Shown in pieces: positions 39,593-47,200 of a stretch of 64,000 bases of DNA. The DNA comes from Bacillus sp. JCM 19034 (lineage in GTDB: Bacteria > Bacillota > Bacilli > Bacillales > Bacillaceae_D), in contig NZ_BAXR01000015.1 in assembly GCF_001310635.1 (NCBI RefSeq), positions 1-64,000 on the forward strand, read 5' to 3'. The notes beneath the pieces were generated by a model. That model saw nothing but the letters and a program-made list of their open reading frames with translations. It searched no databases and was not told the DNA's origin. The position numbers were made by a program, and so were the translations under genes. Position 1 is the stretch's first letter, and every line of letters starts with the position of its first letter.

Positions 39593-40591
39593 CTACATTC
39601 CTTTTCTTTCCATACGGATTCTTGGATCTAACCAAGCTAATAATATATCTGAAATCAATGTCCCGATTACGGTGAAAATAGCCATAAAGAATAACCATGT
39701 TCCCGCTAAATACATATCTTGACCTAATAAAGCACGGTGCATAACCGGTCCTTGTGTCGGTAAGTTTAAGACGATCGCTGTTATCGTTGATCCAGTAAAA
39801 ATTGCTGTTAGTGACCATCCAATCGTACTAATAATTGGATTCAACGCTGCTCTTGTCGGATATTTCCTAAGAGCTTTGGCCTCCGATAACCCTTTTGCTC
39901 GAGCAGTTAGAACATTGGGTTTGTTCATTTCATCTAGCATTTGACCACGCATGACACGAATTAATTCACAAGTGCTCGCTGTACCTATCACGACAATCGG
40001 AATGATTAAATGCTTTAACATATCAAGTACTTTTGCAATACTCCATGGTTGATCGACGAAATCTTGTGATTGAAGACCGAGCATCGGATCACCGAAATAA
40101 ACAAACGATAAGTACATTAAAATAATGGCAAGTAAAAAGTTCGGTGTCGCCATTCCGATAAAACCAATTGTCGTAAAAACGTAATCCCCTAATGAGTATT
40201 GCTTAATCGCACTATAGATCCCGATTGGAATGGCAACAAAGTACGTAAACAGCAATGACGCAACTGAAACGACAATCGTCATCCCCATATGCTGTTGAAT
40301 CACTTCCGATACCGGCCGGTTATAACTCATCGAATGGCCAAAGTCACCTCTCGTTATAATCCCGCCCATCCATTTACCGTATTGAACATACCAAGGATCA
40401 TTCAAACCATACGATTCCCGTAATTGTTCAAGTTGTGCTGAATCAATTGCATCACCTTCTTGCTCCATTTGCATGGCATAATTACTAACAAAGTCTCCAG
40501 GAGGCAATTGAATGATAAAGAAAACAATCAACGATATGACAAAAACAACTGGAATCATTAAGAGCGTGCGACGAATAATGTAACGAATCAT
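39593..40591 (-). CDS. ABC importer permease, OppB-type
   Basis: Complete 332-residue permease. It opens MIRYIIRRTLLMIPVVFVIS, the standard OppB start, and ATG 40591 follows GAGG; the 17 residues upstream are not family-like. PPGDFV, an extracytoplasmic loop with YGLNDPWYVQYGKWMGG, and the EAA loop NVLTARAKGLSEAKALRKYP are all present. It forms the channel with the OppC-type protein. A stem-loop lies in the gap between this gene and the binding-protein gene. Confidence 0.93.
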   Translation of the reverse strand: MIRYIIRRTLLMIPVVFVISLIVFFIIQLPPGDFVSNYAMQMEQEGDAIDSAQLEQLRESYGLNDPWYVQYGKWMGGIITRGDFGHSMSYNRPVSEVIQQHMGMTIVVSVASLLFTYFVAIPIGIYSAIKQYSLGDYVFTTIGFIGMATPNFLLAIILMYLSFVYFGDPMLGLQSQDFVDQPWSIAKVLDMLKHLIIPIVVIGTASTCELIRVMRGQMLDEMNKPNVLTARAKGLSEAKALRKYPTRAALNPIISTIGWSLTAIFTGSTITAIVLNLPTQGPVMHRALLGQDMYLAGTWLFFMAIFTVIGTLISDILLAWLDPRIRMERKGM

Positions 40592-40660
40592 AAATTGAAC
40601 CTCTTTTCTTAAAACGCTAATTGCCTTTAGTAAAAGAAACAAACGTAGATTTTAAGGAGA

Positions 40661-40692
40661 GAGTAAGAGAAGGCTACCTCTCTTACTCTATT
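40661..40692 (-). terminator. Stem-loop between binding-protein and permease genes (partial terminator or mRNA stabiliser)
   Basis: A 10-bp stem GAGTAAGAGA / TCTCTTACTC with an 8-base loop and weak T-content after it. Its position just after the binding-protein gene suits partial termination or 3'-end protection so that the binding protein is made in excess. Confidence 0.55.
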
Positions 40693-40697
40693 TAAAA

Positions 40698-42665
40698 TTA
40701 ATCTTGCTTTATGAAGAACTGTGCTGGCTTGGCATGTCCAAATCCACGAAACTCATCACTATCAACAATGCCATCTGGAATATTTCTCATATCGTTACTC
40801 ACAACAACTAACGATGGTGTTGGACCTGTATAACCGATGACCCATTGATTTTCTTGATGAAGTTTAATAATTTCATCACTCCAATAATCAACATCCTCTG
40901 TTGTTGTCGATGAGGTTAAGTTCCCCCAGTACTCTAGAAGTTTTGCCACATCCCCTTCAGGCTTGACACCTTCTTCACCGCCTGATGAATTATATAAACC
41001 ATAATGGCCGAACCATGGTGTAATAACTCGTAATGGAACGAGTTCATCCGGGCGATAAGCAACTTTTACAACACTCACATCTTGTGTTGTTGCTGGAATT
41101 TTATTATCATACTTAAGATCAAAGAAACGACCTTGATCTGCAATAACGATATCTGTCTTAATACCAATTTCTTCATAGTACATCTTTAATAGCTCTTGTA
41201 GTGTTCCGACTTGCGTCTCACCACGAGTTTCTTGGTAAATTTCGAGGCGTAGATCTGATCCATCGGCAAATGTTCTAAACTCTTCTTTGTCATCCCAAAC
41301 AAGGCCAATTTCGTCTAGTAATTCATTGGCACGATCGACATCATACTCAACCCACTGATCTTTCCAGCCTTCTTGATAGTTTGGCAGAGTGTCAGGAACA
41401 GAAGCTTGTTGCGGTTCTCCTAGTCCGAGAGTTAAAATTTCAGACAACTCATGACGATCAACAGCAACTGATAACGCTTCACGGAAACGTTTATCCTGGA
41501 ACAGCTCACGTAATTGAGGGTCTTCTACTGTTTGATTTAGCTGTAAGCCTGTACTTGACCAAGATGGCCCATACCATTGTAGAATACGGTAATCACCGCG
41601 TTCCTCATTCTCTTTTAACACCGTAAAATCATTAAACCCAAATATTCTCAAATTAATATTACCTGCCAATGTTTCAAGGAGATAATGACTTTCATCTTGC
41701 ATATGATCTAATACAATCGCATCTAAGTACGGTAATTGATTCCCTTCTGAATCTGTTTTGAAGTAGTAAGGGTTACGTTCCATAATAAAACGATCACTAT
41801 ACGGATCATTACTTGCTACCCATGGACGTAGCGTTGGTCTTTCAGGGAATAACCAGAAATAATAGCCTGTCCACTCTCCAAACGAATCAAGGTCGTTATA
41901 GCCCCATTCTTTGGCTATTTCTAACGCTTCTTCCTCTCCAATAATTCCAGGTAGAATTTCCTCATAAAAATGAGCTGGTGCAAAAAACCACTTGTTATCA
42001 ATAGCTAGACGTTCTAGAAATAAAACACTCGGATACGCATGAGTTACTTTTACTGTATAATCATCAACCTTCGTTACCTCAGCTCGAACACGTTCCCCAG
42101 TTTCTGGATTTACAGAGTAATAGCAATCATACAACGCCTTTCCAAACGTCTCAGGAATTAACATATGCTCCCAATAAAAAATGACATCATCTGCTGTAAA
42201 TGGCTCTCCATCCGACCAGCGCATTCCTTCACGTAAATAGATCGTATATTCCGTCGCATCTTCATTAACATCATAGCCTTTTGCTACGTTCGGTTCGATC
42301 CCATCTCCATCCTCTTGGAAGCGAAATAGTGCTTCTTCTGTGATCTTTCCGATTCCCCACTTATCATCAGGACCCGCCCAAGGATAGATCCACTCTCCAC
42401 CATACTGACCTATTTCTTCATAAACATCTTCAATCATAATATCTTCAGCTATTGGCATACGTTCGTGAACCGGTTCGAGCTCTCCGTTTTCGACTAACTC
42501 AGCTAACATTGGGGCTTCTGTCAAACCGGTTTGATTGAGGTCGACATTATCCGAATTTGGACTATCCTCATTATCCTTTTCAGATGAAACCTCTTCATTT
42601 CCTCCACTACAACCGACAAGCAACAAAGCAAATAATAGGACACCTATAGTAGCTTTCCAATTCAT
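40698..42665 (-). CDS. ABC importer substrate-binding lipoprotein (SBP_bac_5, long form)
   Basis: A 655-residue lipoprotein; lipobox LLVGC. It has the family-5 fold: YTIYLREGMRWSDGEPFTADDVIFYWE is the conserved entry motif, and FREALSVAVDRHEL and LYNSSG follow. At 655 residues it is longer than typical OppA (about 540) and closer to oligosaccharide-binding family-5 proteins. With a LacI-type regulator next door, the ligand may be a sugar oligomer rather than a peptide (inference). The coding sequence contains two AACCGGTT palindromes near its start. The ribosome site AAGGGAG is good. Confidence 0.9.
   Translation of the reverse strand: MNWKATIGVLLFALLLVGCSGGNEEVSSEKDNEDSPNSDNVDLNQTGLTEAPMLAELVENGELEPVHERMPIAEDIMIEDVYEEIGQYGGEWIYPWAGPDDKWGIGKITEEALFRFQEDGDGIEPNVAKGYDVNEDATEYTIYLREGMRWSDGEPFTADDVIFYWEHMLIPETFGKALYDCYYSVNPETGERVRAEVTKVDDYTVKVTHAYPSVLFLERLAIDNKWFFAPAHFYEEILPGIIGEEEALEIAKEWGYNDLDSFGEWTGYYFWLFPERPTLRPWVASNDPYSDRFIMERNPYYFKTDSEGNQLPYLDAIVLDHMQDESHYLLETLAGNINLRIFGFNDFTVLKENEERGDYRILQWYGPSWSSTGLQLNQTVEDPQLRELFQDKRFREALSVAVDRHELSEILTLGLGEPQQASVPDTLPNYQEGWKDQWVEYDVDRANELLDEIGLVWDDKEEFRTFADGSDLRLEIYQETRGETQVGTLQELLKMYYEEIGIKTDIVIADQGRFFDLKYDNKIPATTQDVSVVKVAYRPDELVPLRVITPWFGHYGLYNSSGGEEGVKPEGDVAKLLEYWGNLTSSTTTEDVDYWSDEIIKLHQENQWVIGYTGPTPSLVVVSNDMRNIPDGIVDSDEFRGFGHAKPAQFFIKQD
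42467..42534. promoter_or_regulatory. Two AACCGGTT palindromes inside the binding-protein gene, candidate LacI-type operators
   Basis: TCAAACCGGTTTGA (42521-42534, perfect 14-bp palindrome) and GAACCGGTTC (42467-42476) lie 131 and 189 bases downstream of the start codon, with centres 56 bp apart. Each shares the CG-centred core found upstream of the LacI-family gene (43768-43777). Intragenic operators are known in the lac system. Confidence 0.5.
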
Positions 42666-42717
42666 AAATAAGTTCTCTCCCTTAAAAGATTATTCTTTTC
42701 TCCTATCCTCTGATGTT

Positions 42718-43731
42718 CTACTTAGATGTACATGATTGACGTTCATGTAAATCGATTTTGACGGTTATTCGTTTTATCATATCTCGGTTCTCTAGCTTTT
42801 CTAATAAAAGATTCGTTGCTTCCATCCCTAACGTGACGCCATTTAGTGTCATTGTCGTTAACGCTGGTTGGAGTTCATCTGAATACATTGAACCATCACT
42901 GAAGGCCATAACAGATAAATCATTTGGAATCGATTTCCCTAACTCTTTACATGCACGATAAACACCTAAAGCTACCTTATCGTTGTCCGTAATGATCGCA
43001 CTTAGTTGCGGTTGATGTTGCAGTACGTTATGAACAATATGAGAGCCGTATTCAATTGAGTTCATCGATTCATCGCGATATTCAACGTAATCATACTCTT
43101 CACTTAAACCACATTGTTGAAGAGCAAATCGATAACCTTCTTCACGATCAATACTTACGGTTCTTCGCTTTGGTGCATTGCAAAAAAGAATATGGCGGTG
43201 TCCTAATCCAAGTAAATATTCCGTCGCTTGCTGAGCAGCGGGGAAGTTATTGTTGTCAACAGAAGGTAATAATTCCTCGTACTGCTTCGGAGGCCTTCCA
43301 ACAATGACCATTGGAATTTGATATTCCATAAATTCTTCAATCCGTTGATCATCAACTGAAGGATTTAATATAATTTCTCCATCAGTTGGATCAGAGGAAA
43401 TGTTAACAACTTGTTCCTTGTAATCACTAGATAAAGTATTAATAAGCAGGCGATAGTCATTTAGGTAACATTGTTGAAGTACACCGTTAATGAAAGATAA
43501 ATGAAAAGGATTAAATTTCACCTTTTCACCGATCATATTTAAACCAATGATTCTTGTCTGTTTAATTGCTAAGCTTCTAGCAACAAAATTCGGTCGATAA
43601 TTTAACTCCTTTGCTACCTCTAATACGCGTTTTCTCACCTCCTCACTAATTGGACGCTTTTGACTAAAAACATTCGACACTGTGCTCTTTGAAACTCCAG
43701 CAACTTTTGCAACATCGTTAATCGTTGGCAT
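42718..43731 (-). CDS. LacI/GalR family transcriptional regulator
   Basis: A 337-residue repressor-type protein. The N-terminal helix-turn-helix and hinge are textbook: TINDVAKVAGVSKSTVSNVF, then NYRPNFVARSLAIKQTRIIG. The C-terminal periplasmic-binding-protein-like core shows LGHRHILFCNAP, SAIITDNDKVALGVYRACKE and the VMAFSDGS block of the effector site. It lies 52 bases upstream of the importer operon on the same strand, so it probably controls that operon in response to a sugar, and itself through the palindrome in its own leader. Confidence 0.92.
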   Translation of the reverse strand: MPTINDVAKVAGVSKSTVSNVFSQKRPISEEVRKRVLEVAKELNYRPNFVARSLAIKQTRIIGLNMIGEKVKFNPFHLSFINGVLQQCYLNDYRLLINTLSSDYKEQVVNISSDPTDGEIILNPSVDDQRIEEFMEYQIPMVIVGRPPKQYEELLPSVDNNNFPAAQQATEYLLGLGHRHILFCNAPKRRTVSIDREEGYRFALQQCGLSEEYDYVEYRDESMNSIEYGSHIVHNVLQHQPQLSAIITDNDKVALGVYRACKELGKSIPNDLSVMAFSDGSMYSDELQPALTTMTLNGVTLGMEATNLLLEKLENRDMIKRITVKIDLHERQSCTSK

Positions 43732-43767
43732 AAATCATCACCTTTCGTGTTACTTCGCTTTTATATT

Positions 43768-43777
43768 AAACCGGTTT
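43768..43777. promoter_or_regulatory. AAACCGGTTT palindrome upstream of the LacI-family gene
   Basis: A 10-bp perfect CG-centred palindrome, 37 bases before the start codon, in an otherwise AT-rich leader. The core is shared with two sites inside the neighbouring binding-protein gene. Likely autoregulatory operator. Confidence 0.6.
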
Positions 43778-44289
43778 TATTAATCCTCAATAAACGAGTT
43801 GTTAAAAAATGTTAAGAATATGTTGATATCCGTTTTACAATTTTATATATTATTTCAATAAAAGGAATTGCAACTCATGAAAACTCTATCTGTCTTCCTG
43901 ACTATTAGTGGAGATTTTACGTATTTTGTCATCGTTTTACTGACATGAAATACGATATTAAATGAACATAAAACATTTATTTCCTGGGAAACATGTCGAA
44001 AGAATGTGGAATGTTGGTATATTGGTTTTCTAATTTATCCATAGACTCCCGCTTCCCCCGCTACCTATAAAGAAAAGGAAGGGCGATAAATACATCCTGT
44101 AATGGCAACTAAAGGCATGATATAAAAAAGAGTTACGAAAGAAGGAGTCGTGCAAGCAAGCATTGGGGTGTCATTGTAAATTAAGTGGGATTTTAATTGA
44201 AGGATGTCTATCGGAAGTGGTAATCTCTTATCAGGAAAACCTAAATAGTGAATAAAAGAAAAGGTAGAAGGACACTTACTTATAAACGA
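43778..44289. other. 510-base non-coding stretch
   Basis: AT-rich spacer between the LacI-family gene and a TIM-barrel gene, both on the minus strand. A 23-codon hydrophobic frame on the plus strand (43877-43948) has only a weak AGGAA ribosome site. I see no convincing gene, RNA fold or repeat. Confidence 0.45.
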
Positions 44290-44323
44290 TGTGCCTTAAA
44301 GGTACATACACCTTTAAGGCACA
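44290..44323 (-). terminator. Stem-loop after the TIM-barrel gene
   Basis: Perfect 13-bp stem TGTGCCTTAAAGG / CCTTTAAGGCACA with an 8-base loop. The T-run after it is weak, so it may act as a pause or processing site. Confidence 0.65.
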
Positions 44324-44327
44324 ATGA

Positions 44328-45110
44328 TTATATATTTGTAAAATACATGGCACTCTCAAGCATTGGACTACAATCTAAATGATTCGAATCACTTAAGCCG
44401 ATTTCAAATATAAAGTCTGAATCAACGACAAAAGGCTTGACCATTTTCCAATCTATTTTCCCTTTCCCGAGTGGTAAAGAGTCATGAATGACCCCCATAC
44501 TATCTACAACATGATAATAGCGTGCATAATACGCATGTTCTCTTAGATGGGTATTCAGTCGTTCATTTGATCCTTTTAAGGCAATGAATGAATGGCTAAT
44601 ATCTATCGTTAATGGTAAATGTAACGGTTCGATAATTTCTTCTAACAAATATGGATTCTCAGCAGAAAATATACCTGCAATCGTATCTTCCCACAAGAAG
44701 CAAGAGGAATGAATAGACAGGATATCTTCAATTCGTTTCCGAACCGATATTCGTTTCTTTTCATCTTCAATTCCTTTTGAACTTTCAGAACTAGCATAAT
44801 GGCAGTGAATCACACATTTCACTTTCATTTGTTCACATATTCTTGCTAGTACACTTGAAGACCAATCATAAAAATAGCGTCTCTCCTTATCATTACTTAT
44901 TATATCTAAGTATTGCCCCTTATATTTAGACGGATGGTGAAGATAGACACGAATCCCTTTAGCTTGAAGAATTTCAATCGTTTCTATAATACGTTCAGGT
45001 CGATACATATCCTCTTCATTTAAATGTAGCTCTATTATTTCTGGATTGTATTTAAGACGATTGGTGAGATGTTCCTTTTTCAATCCTGATTTTAAACGAA
45101 CCCATTTCAT
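44328..45110 (-). CDS. Sugar isomerase/endonuclease IV-type TIM-barrel protein
   Basis: A 260-residue protein with the AP_endonuc_2/xylose-isomerase-like (beta/alpha)8 pattern. Likely divalent-metal ligands fall at strand ends: Glu in FLWEDT, Asp/His in LTIDISHSF, His in YYHVVDS and Glu in FIFEIGLSD. ATG 45110 follows GTGGAG at 6 bases. Members of this family act as epimerases, isomerases or inosose dehydratases; the specific reaction cannot be assigned. It is monocistronic, divergent from the GGDEF gene. Confidence 0.8.
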   Translation of the reverse strand: MKWVRLKSGLKKEHLTNRLKYNPEIIELHLNEEDMYRPERIIETIEILQAKGIRVYLHHPSKYKGQYLDIISNDKERRYFYDWSSSVLARICEQMKVKCVIHCHYASSESSKGIEDEKKRISVRKRIEDILSIHSSCFLWEDTIAGIFSAENPYLLEEIIEPLHLPLTIDISHSFIALKGSNERLNTHLREHAYYARYYHVVDSMGVIHDSLPLGKGKIDWKMVKPFVVDSDFIFEIGLSDSNHLDCSPMLESAMYFTNI

Positions 45111-45277
45111 ACATTTCTCCACTCCATTTCATTTTCTAAATATAATGAATACTTTTTGTAGACGAGCAACACATTTTTCCCTAAATAATTCAATATTTCC
45201 AATGGATAACAAGTCCTATTTCATATATGATTAAAGACGTATAGAAGAAACATTAATTTTTGACAGGGAGAGGCGAC

Positions 45278-46831
45278 ATGAATTTTGACATACCTTACCT
45301 CTTATTCTTAATAGCATCATCATTCATTTTTATAATATTAATTATATTTGCTCTTAGTAACCGTCACGTTAACGGTGCTTTTACTTATGCCTTGTTAATT
45401 AGCTGTGCGTTCATATGGTTAATCGGCTATACGCTTGAGATTATTGTAGATTCTTATCAAGTAAAAGTATTCTGGAAAAATGTCACTATAGTCGGTGTTT
45501 ATGGTTCTGTTCTATGTTATTTTATTTTTGCTTTACAATATAGTGAGCAAAAATGGAGAGATCGGAAATTTCTTTCTATTATGAGTCTCCCTATTATTGT
45601 AGCATTGTTTCTTATTTGGACGAATGACTGGCATAACCTTTTTCATACGAATGTTCAGATTAGCCAAGTTGCTTCACTGTCTACAATAAAGTATGAACGG
45701 ACTTTATTAAACCTTTTATTTATGATGTATGCCTTCATACTTGTTTTTATCAGTTTCTATATTCTTTTTCGAGTTTATAAACGGACACTGGCACCATTCA
45801 ACCGCCAGTATAGCATTTTAATGGTCGGTTTTGCTATTCCCGTTGTTACGATGCTCTTTGATCTATTGAACGTTCGCCCATTGACACCATTTAGCACAAC
45901 GTCAGTCATCCTCGTTATTAGTGGACTATTCGTTGCATGGGGTCTGTTTCGTCAACAAGCTCTTTATATTTGGCCGATCGCCCGTGATCAATTAGTTGAA
46001 AATATGAAGGCAGGAGTAATCGTTACGGACATTACGGGGAAGCTGATTGACCGAAACCCTGCTGCAATTGAAATAGCTTATCAAGATTTTAACCACTTTA
46101 ACCTTGAACCAATTGAGCTAGGGCAAAACTGGTATGAACGTATCAAACAATATCCACAATGGAATAAAAGCTATTCGAGTGAAAGAGAGGTTCAAATCGA
46201 AATTTCACCTGATTCAAGAGTTTACTATGAAGTATCCATTTCACCTTTAAAAAATAACAAAGGTCAACTAATCGGACATTTAACGATCTTAATAGATATT
46301 ACATCTAGAAAATGGACCGAGAAACGTTTATTCATCCAGGCAACAACTGATTATTTAACTAAAGTACACAACCGTCGACACTTTTTTGAATTATCGAGAA
46401 AGACATTTGCCACTTCTTTAGAGGAGCATAAACCACTTTCACTGTTAATGATTGATATTGACTTTTTTAAATCCATCAATGATACGTACGGTCATACCGT
46501 CGGAGACCGCGTATTACAAGAATTCGCCATTGTCTGTAAAGGTCTGCTTAAGGAAGAACATATTTTTGGTCGAATAGGTGGAGAAGAATTTGCCATTACG
46601 TTGCCTAATACTTCATTAAAGCAAGCTCTTCAGCTTGCTAAAGTAATTCAACAAACATTTTCTATTACAGAATTAGTAATAGAAAATGGCAGTAGCATTT
46701 CACTTACGGTTAGCATCGGGGTGGCATCAAAATCTGATTATCAATCATTTGATGATCTCTTCCTAGTAGCAGATCAATACCTTTACGATGCGAAAGAAGA
46801 ACGGAACACGATCAAGTCACATTCTAAATGA
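45278..46831 (+). CDS. Membrane diguanylate cyclase: 7TM sensor, PAS, GGDEF
   Basis: A 517-residue protein. Residues ~1-225 hold seven membrane spans of the histidine-kinase-type 7TM sensor. Residues ~235-350 form a PAS domain (GVIVTDITGKLIDRNPAAIE, ending HLTILIDITSRK). Residues ~355-510 form a GGDEF domain with DYLTKVHNRRHF, LMIDIDFFKSINDTYGHTVGD and active site GRIGGEEF. The active-site motif is intact, so it should make cyclic di-GMP. The usual upstream RxxD inhibitory site is not seen (KEEH at that place). ATG 45278 follows GGGAGAGG. No c-di-GMP phosphodiesterase is nearby. Confidence 0.92.
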   Translation: MNFDIPYLLFLIASSFIFIILIIFALSNRHVNGAFTYALLISCAFIWLIGYTLEIIVDSYQVKVFWKNVTIVGVYGSVLCYFIFALQYSEQKWRDRKFLSIMSLPIIVALFLIWTNDWHNLFHTNVQISQVASLSTIKYERTLLNLLFMMYAFILVFISFYILFRVYKRTLAPFNRQYSILMVGFAIPVVTMLFDLLNVRPLTPFSTTSVILVISGLFVAWGLFRQQALYIWPIARDQLVENMKAGVIVTDITGKLIDRNPAAIEIAYQDFNHFNLEPIELGQNWYERIKQYPQWNKSYSSEREVQIEISPDSRVYYEVSISPLKNNKGQLIGHLTILIDITSRKWTEKRLFIQATTDYLTKVHNRRHFFELSRKTFATSLEEHKPLSLLMIDIDFFKSINDTYGHTVGDRVLQEFAIVCKGLLKEEHIFGRIGGEEFAITLPNTSLKQALQLAKVIQQTFSITELVIENGSSISLTVSIGVASKSDYQSFDDLFLVADQYLYDAKEERNTIKSHSK

Positions 46832-46832
46832 T

Positions 46833-46862
46833 GCATAACGACCTCACCAGAAACAAATAGTA
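46833..46862 (+). promoter_or_regulatory. Candidate SigG-type promoter of sspH
   Basis: GCATA at 46833-46837, an 18-base spacer and AATAGTA at 46856-46862 resemble the forespore SigG consensus (GHATR-N18-CATWHTA) at -35 and, less well, -10. It lies 29 bases before the sspH start. Confidence 0.45.
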
Positions 46863-46890
46863 AAATGAATACTATTAAGGAGGTTATAGA

Positions 46891-47070
46891 ATGGATCCTA
46901 ATCGTGCTCAACAAATTACATCATCTGATACGATGATTCCTGTTATGTATAATGGACAACAAATTTATATCGAACATGTTGACCGTAGTAACGGTAAAGC
47001 AACTATTCATCCACTCGACAATCCTGAGCAAAAACAAAGTGTATCGATTGACGAATTAACAGAAGCATAG
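46891..47070 (+). CDS. sspH: Small acid-soluble spore protein, H type
   Basis: A 59-residue protein made in the forespore and found in the spore core. It aligns end to end with B. subtilis SspH: MDPNRAQQITSSDTM, the central MYNGQQIYIEHVD (compare TYNGVPIYIQHVN) and IHPLDNPEQKQSVSIDEL. A textbook AAGGAGG lies 7 bases before the ATG. The candidate SigG promoter upstream agrees with forespore expression. Monocistronic; a repeated hairpin downstream may serve as its terminator. Strong evidence that the host forms endospores. Confidence 0.9.
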   Translation: MDPNRAQQITSSDTMIPVMYNGQQIYIEHVDRSNGKATIHPLDNPEQKQSVSIDELTEA

Positions 47071-47123
47071 GATTCATAAAGCATGGCACAAAAAGAGGAG
47101 ATGCCATAGAGGACATCCCTTTT

Positions 47124-47170
47124 AGACCGTAGACAAAACGCCTTTGAGAAATTAAGTCTCAAAGGCGTTT
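47124..47170 (+). repeat. Dispersed hairpin repeat, copy 2
   Basis: Perfect 14-bp stem AAACGCCTTTGAGA / TCTCAAAGGCGTTT with a 7-base loop, preceded by GACCGTAGAC. The flank plus stem matches the element at 30871-30911 read on the other strand. It stands between the sspH stop and the convergent abgT-family gene and probably terminates one or both. Confidence 0.75.
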
Positions 47171-47200
47171 CTACACGATAAACATAAGATTACGTCTGTA

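Noticed and set aside
39555..39818. 87-codon frame overlapping the OppB/OppC genes
   Set aside because: It lies in another frame of a well-conserved permease gene and is a shadow of it.
43877..43948. 23-residue hydrophobic peptide frame between the LacI and TIM-barrel genes
   Set aside because: Weak AGGAA ribosome site only, no promoter or terminator, and length too short to judge. Could still be real.
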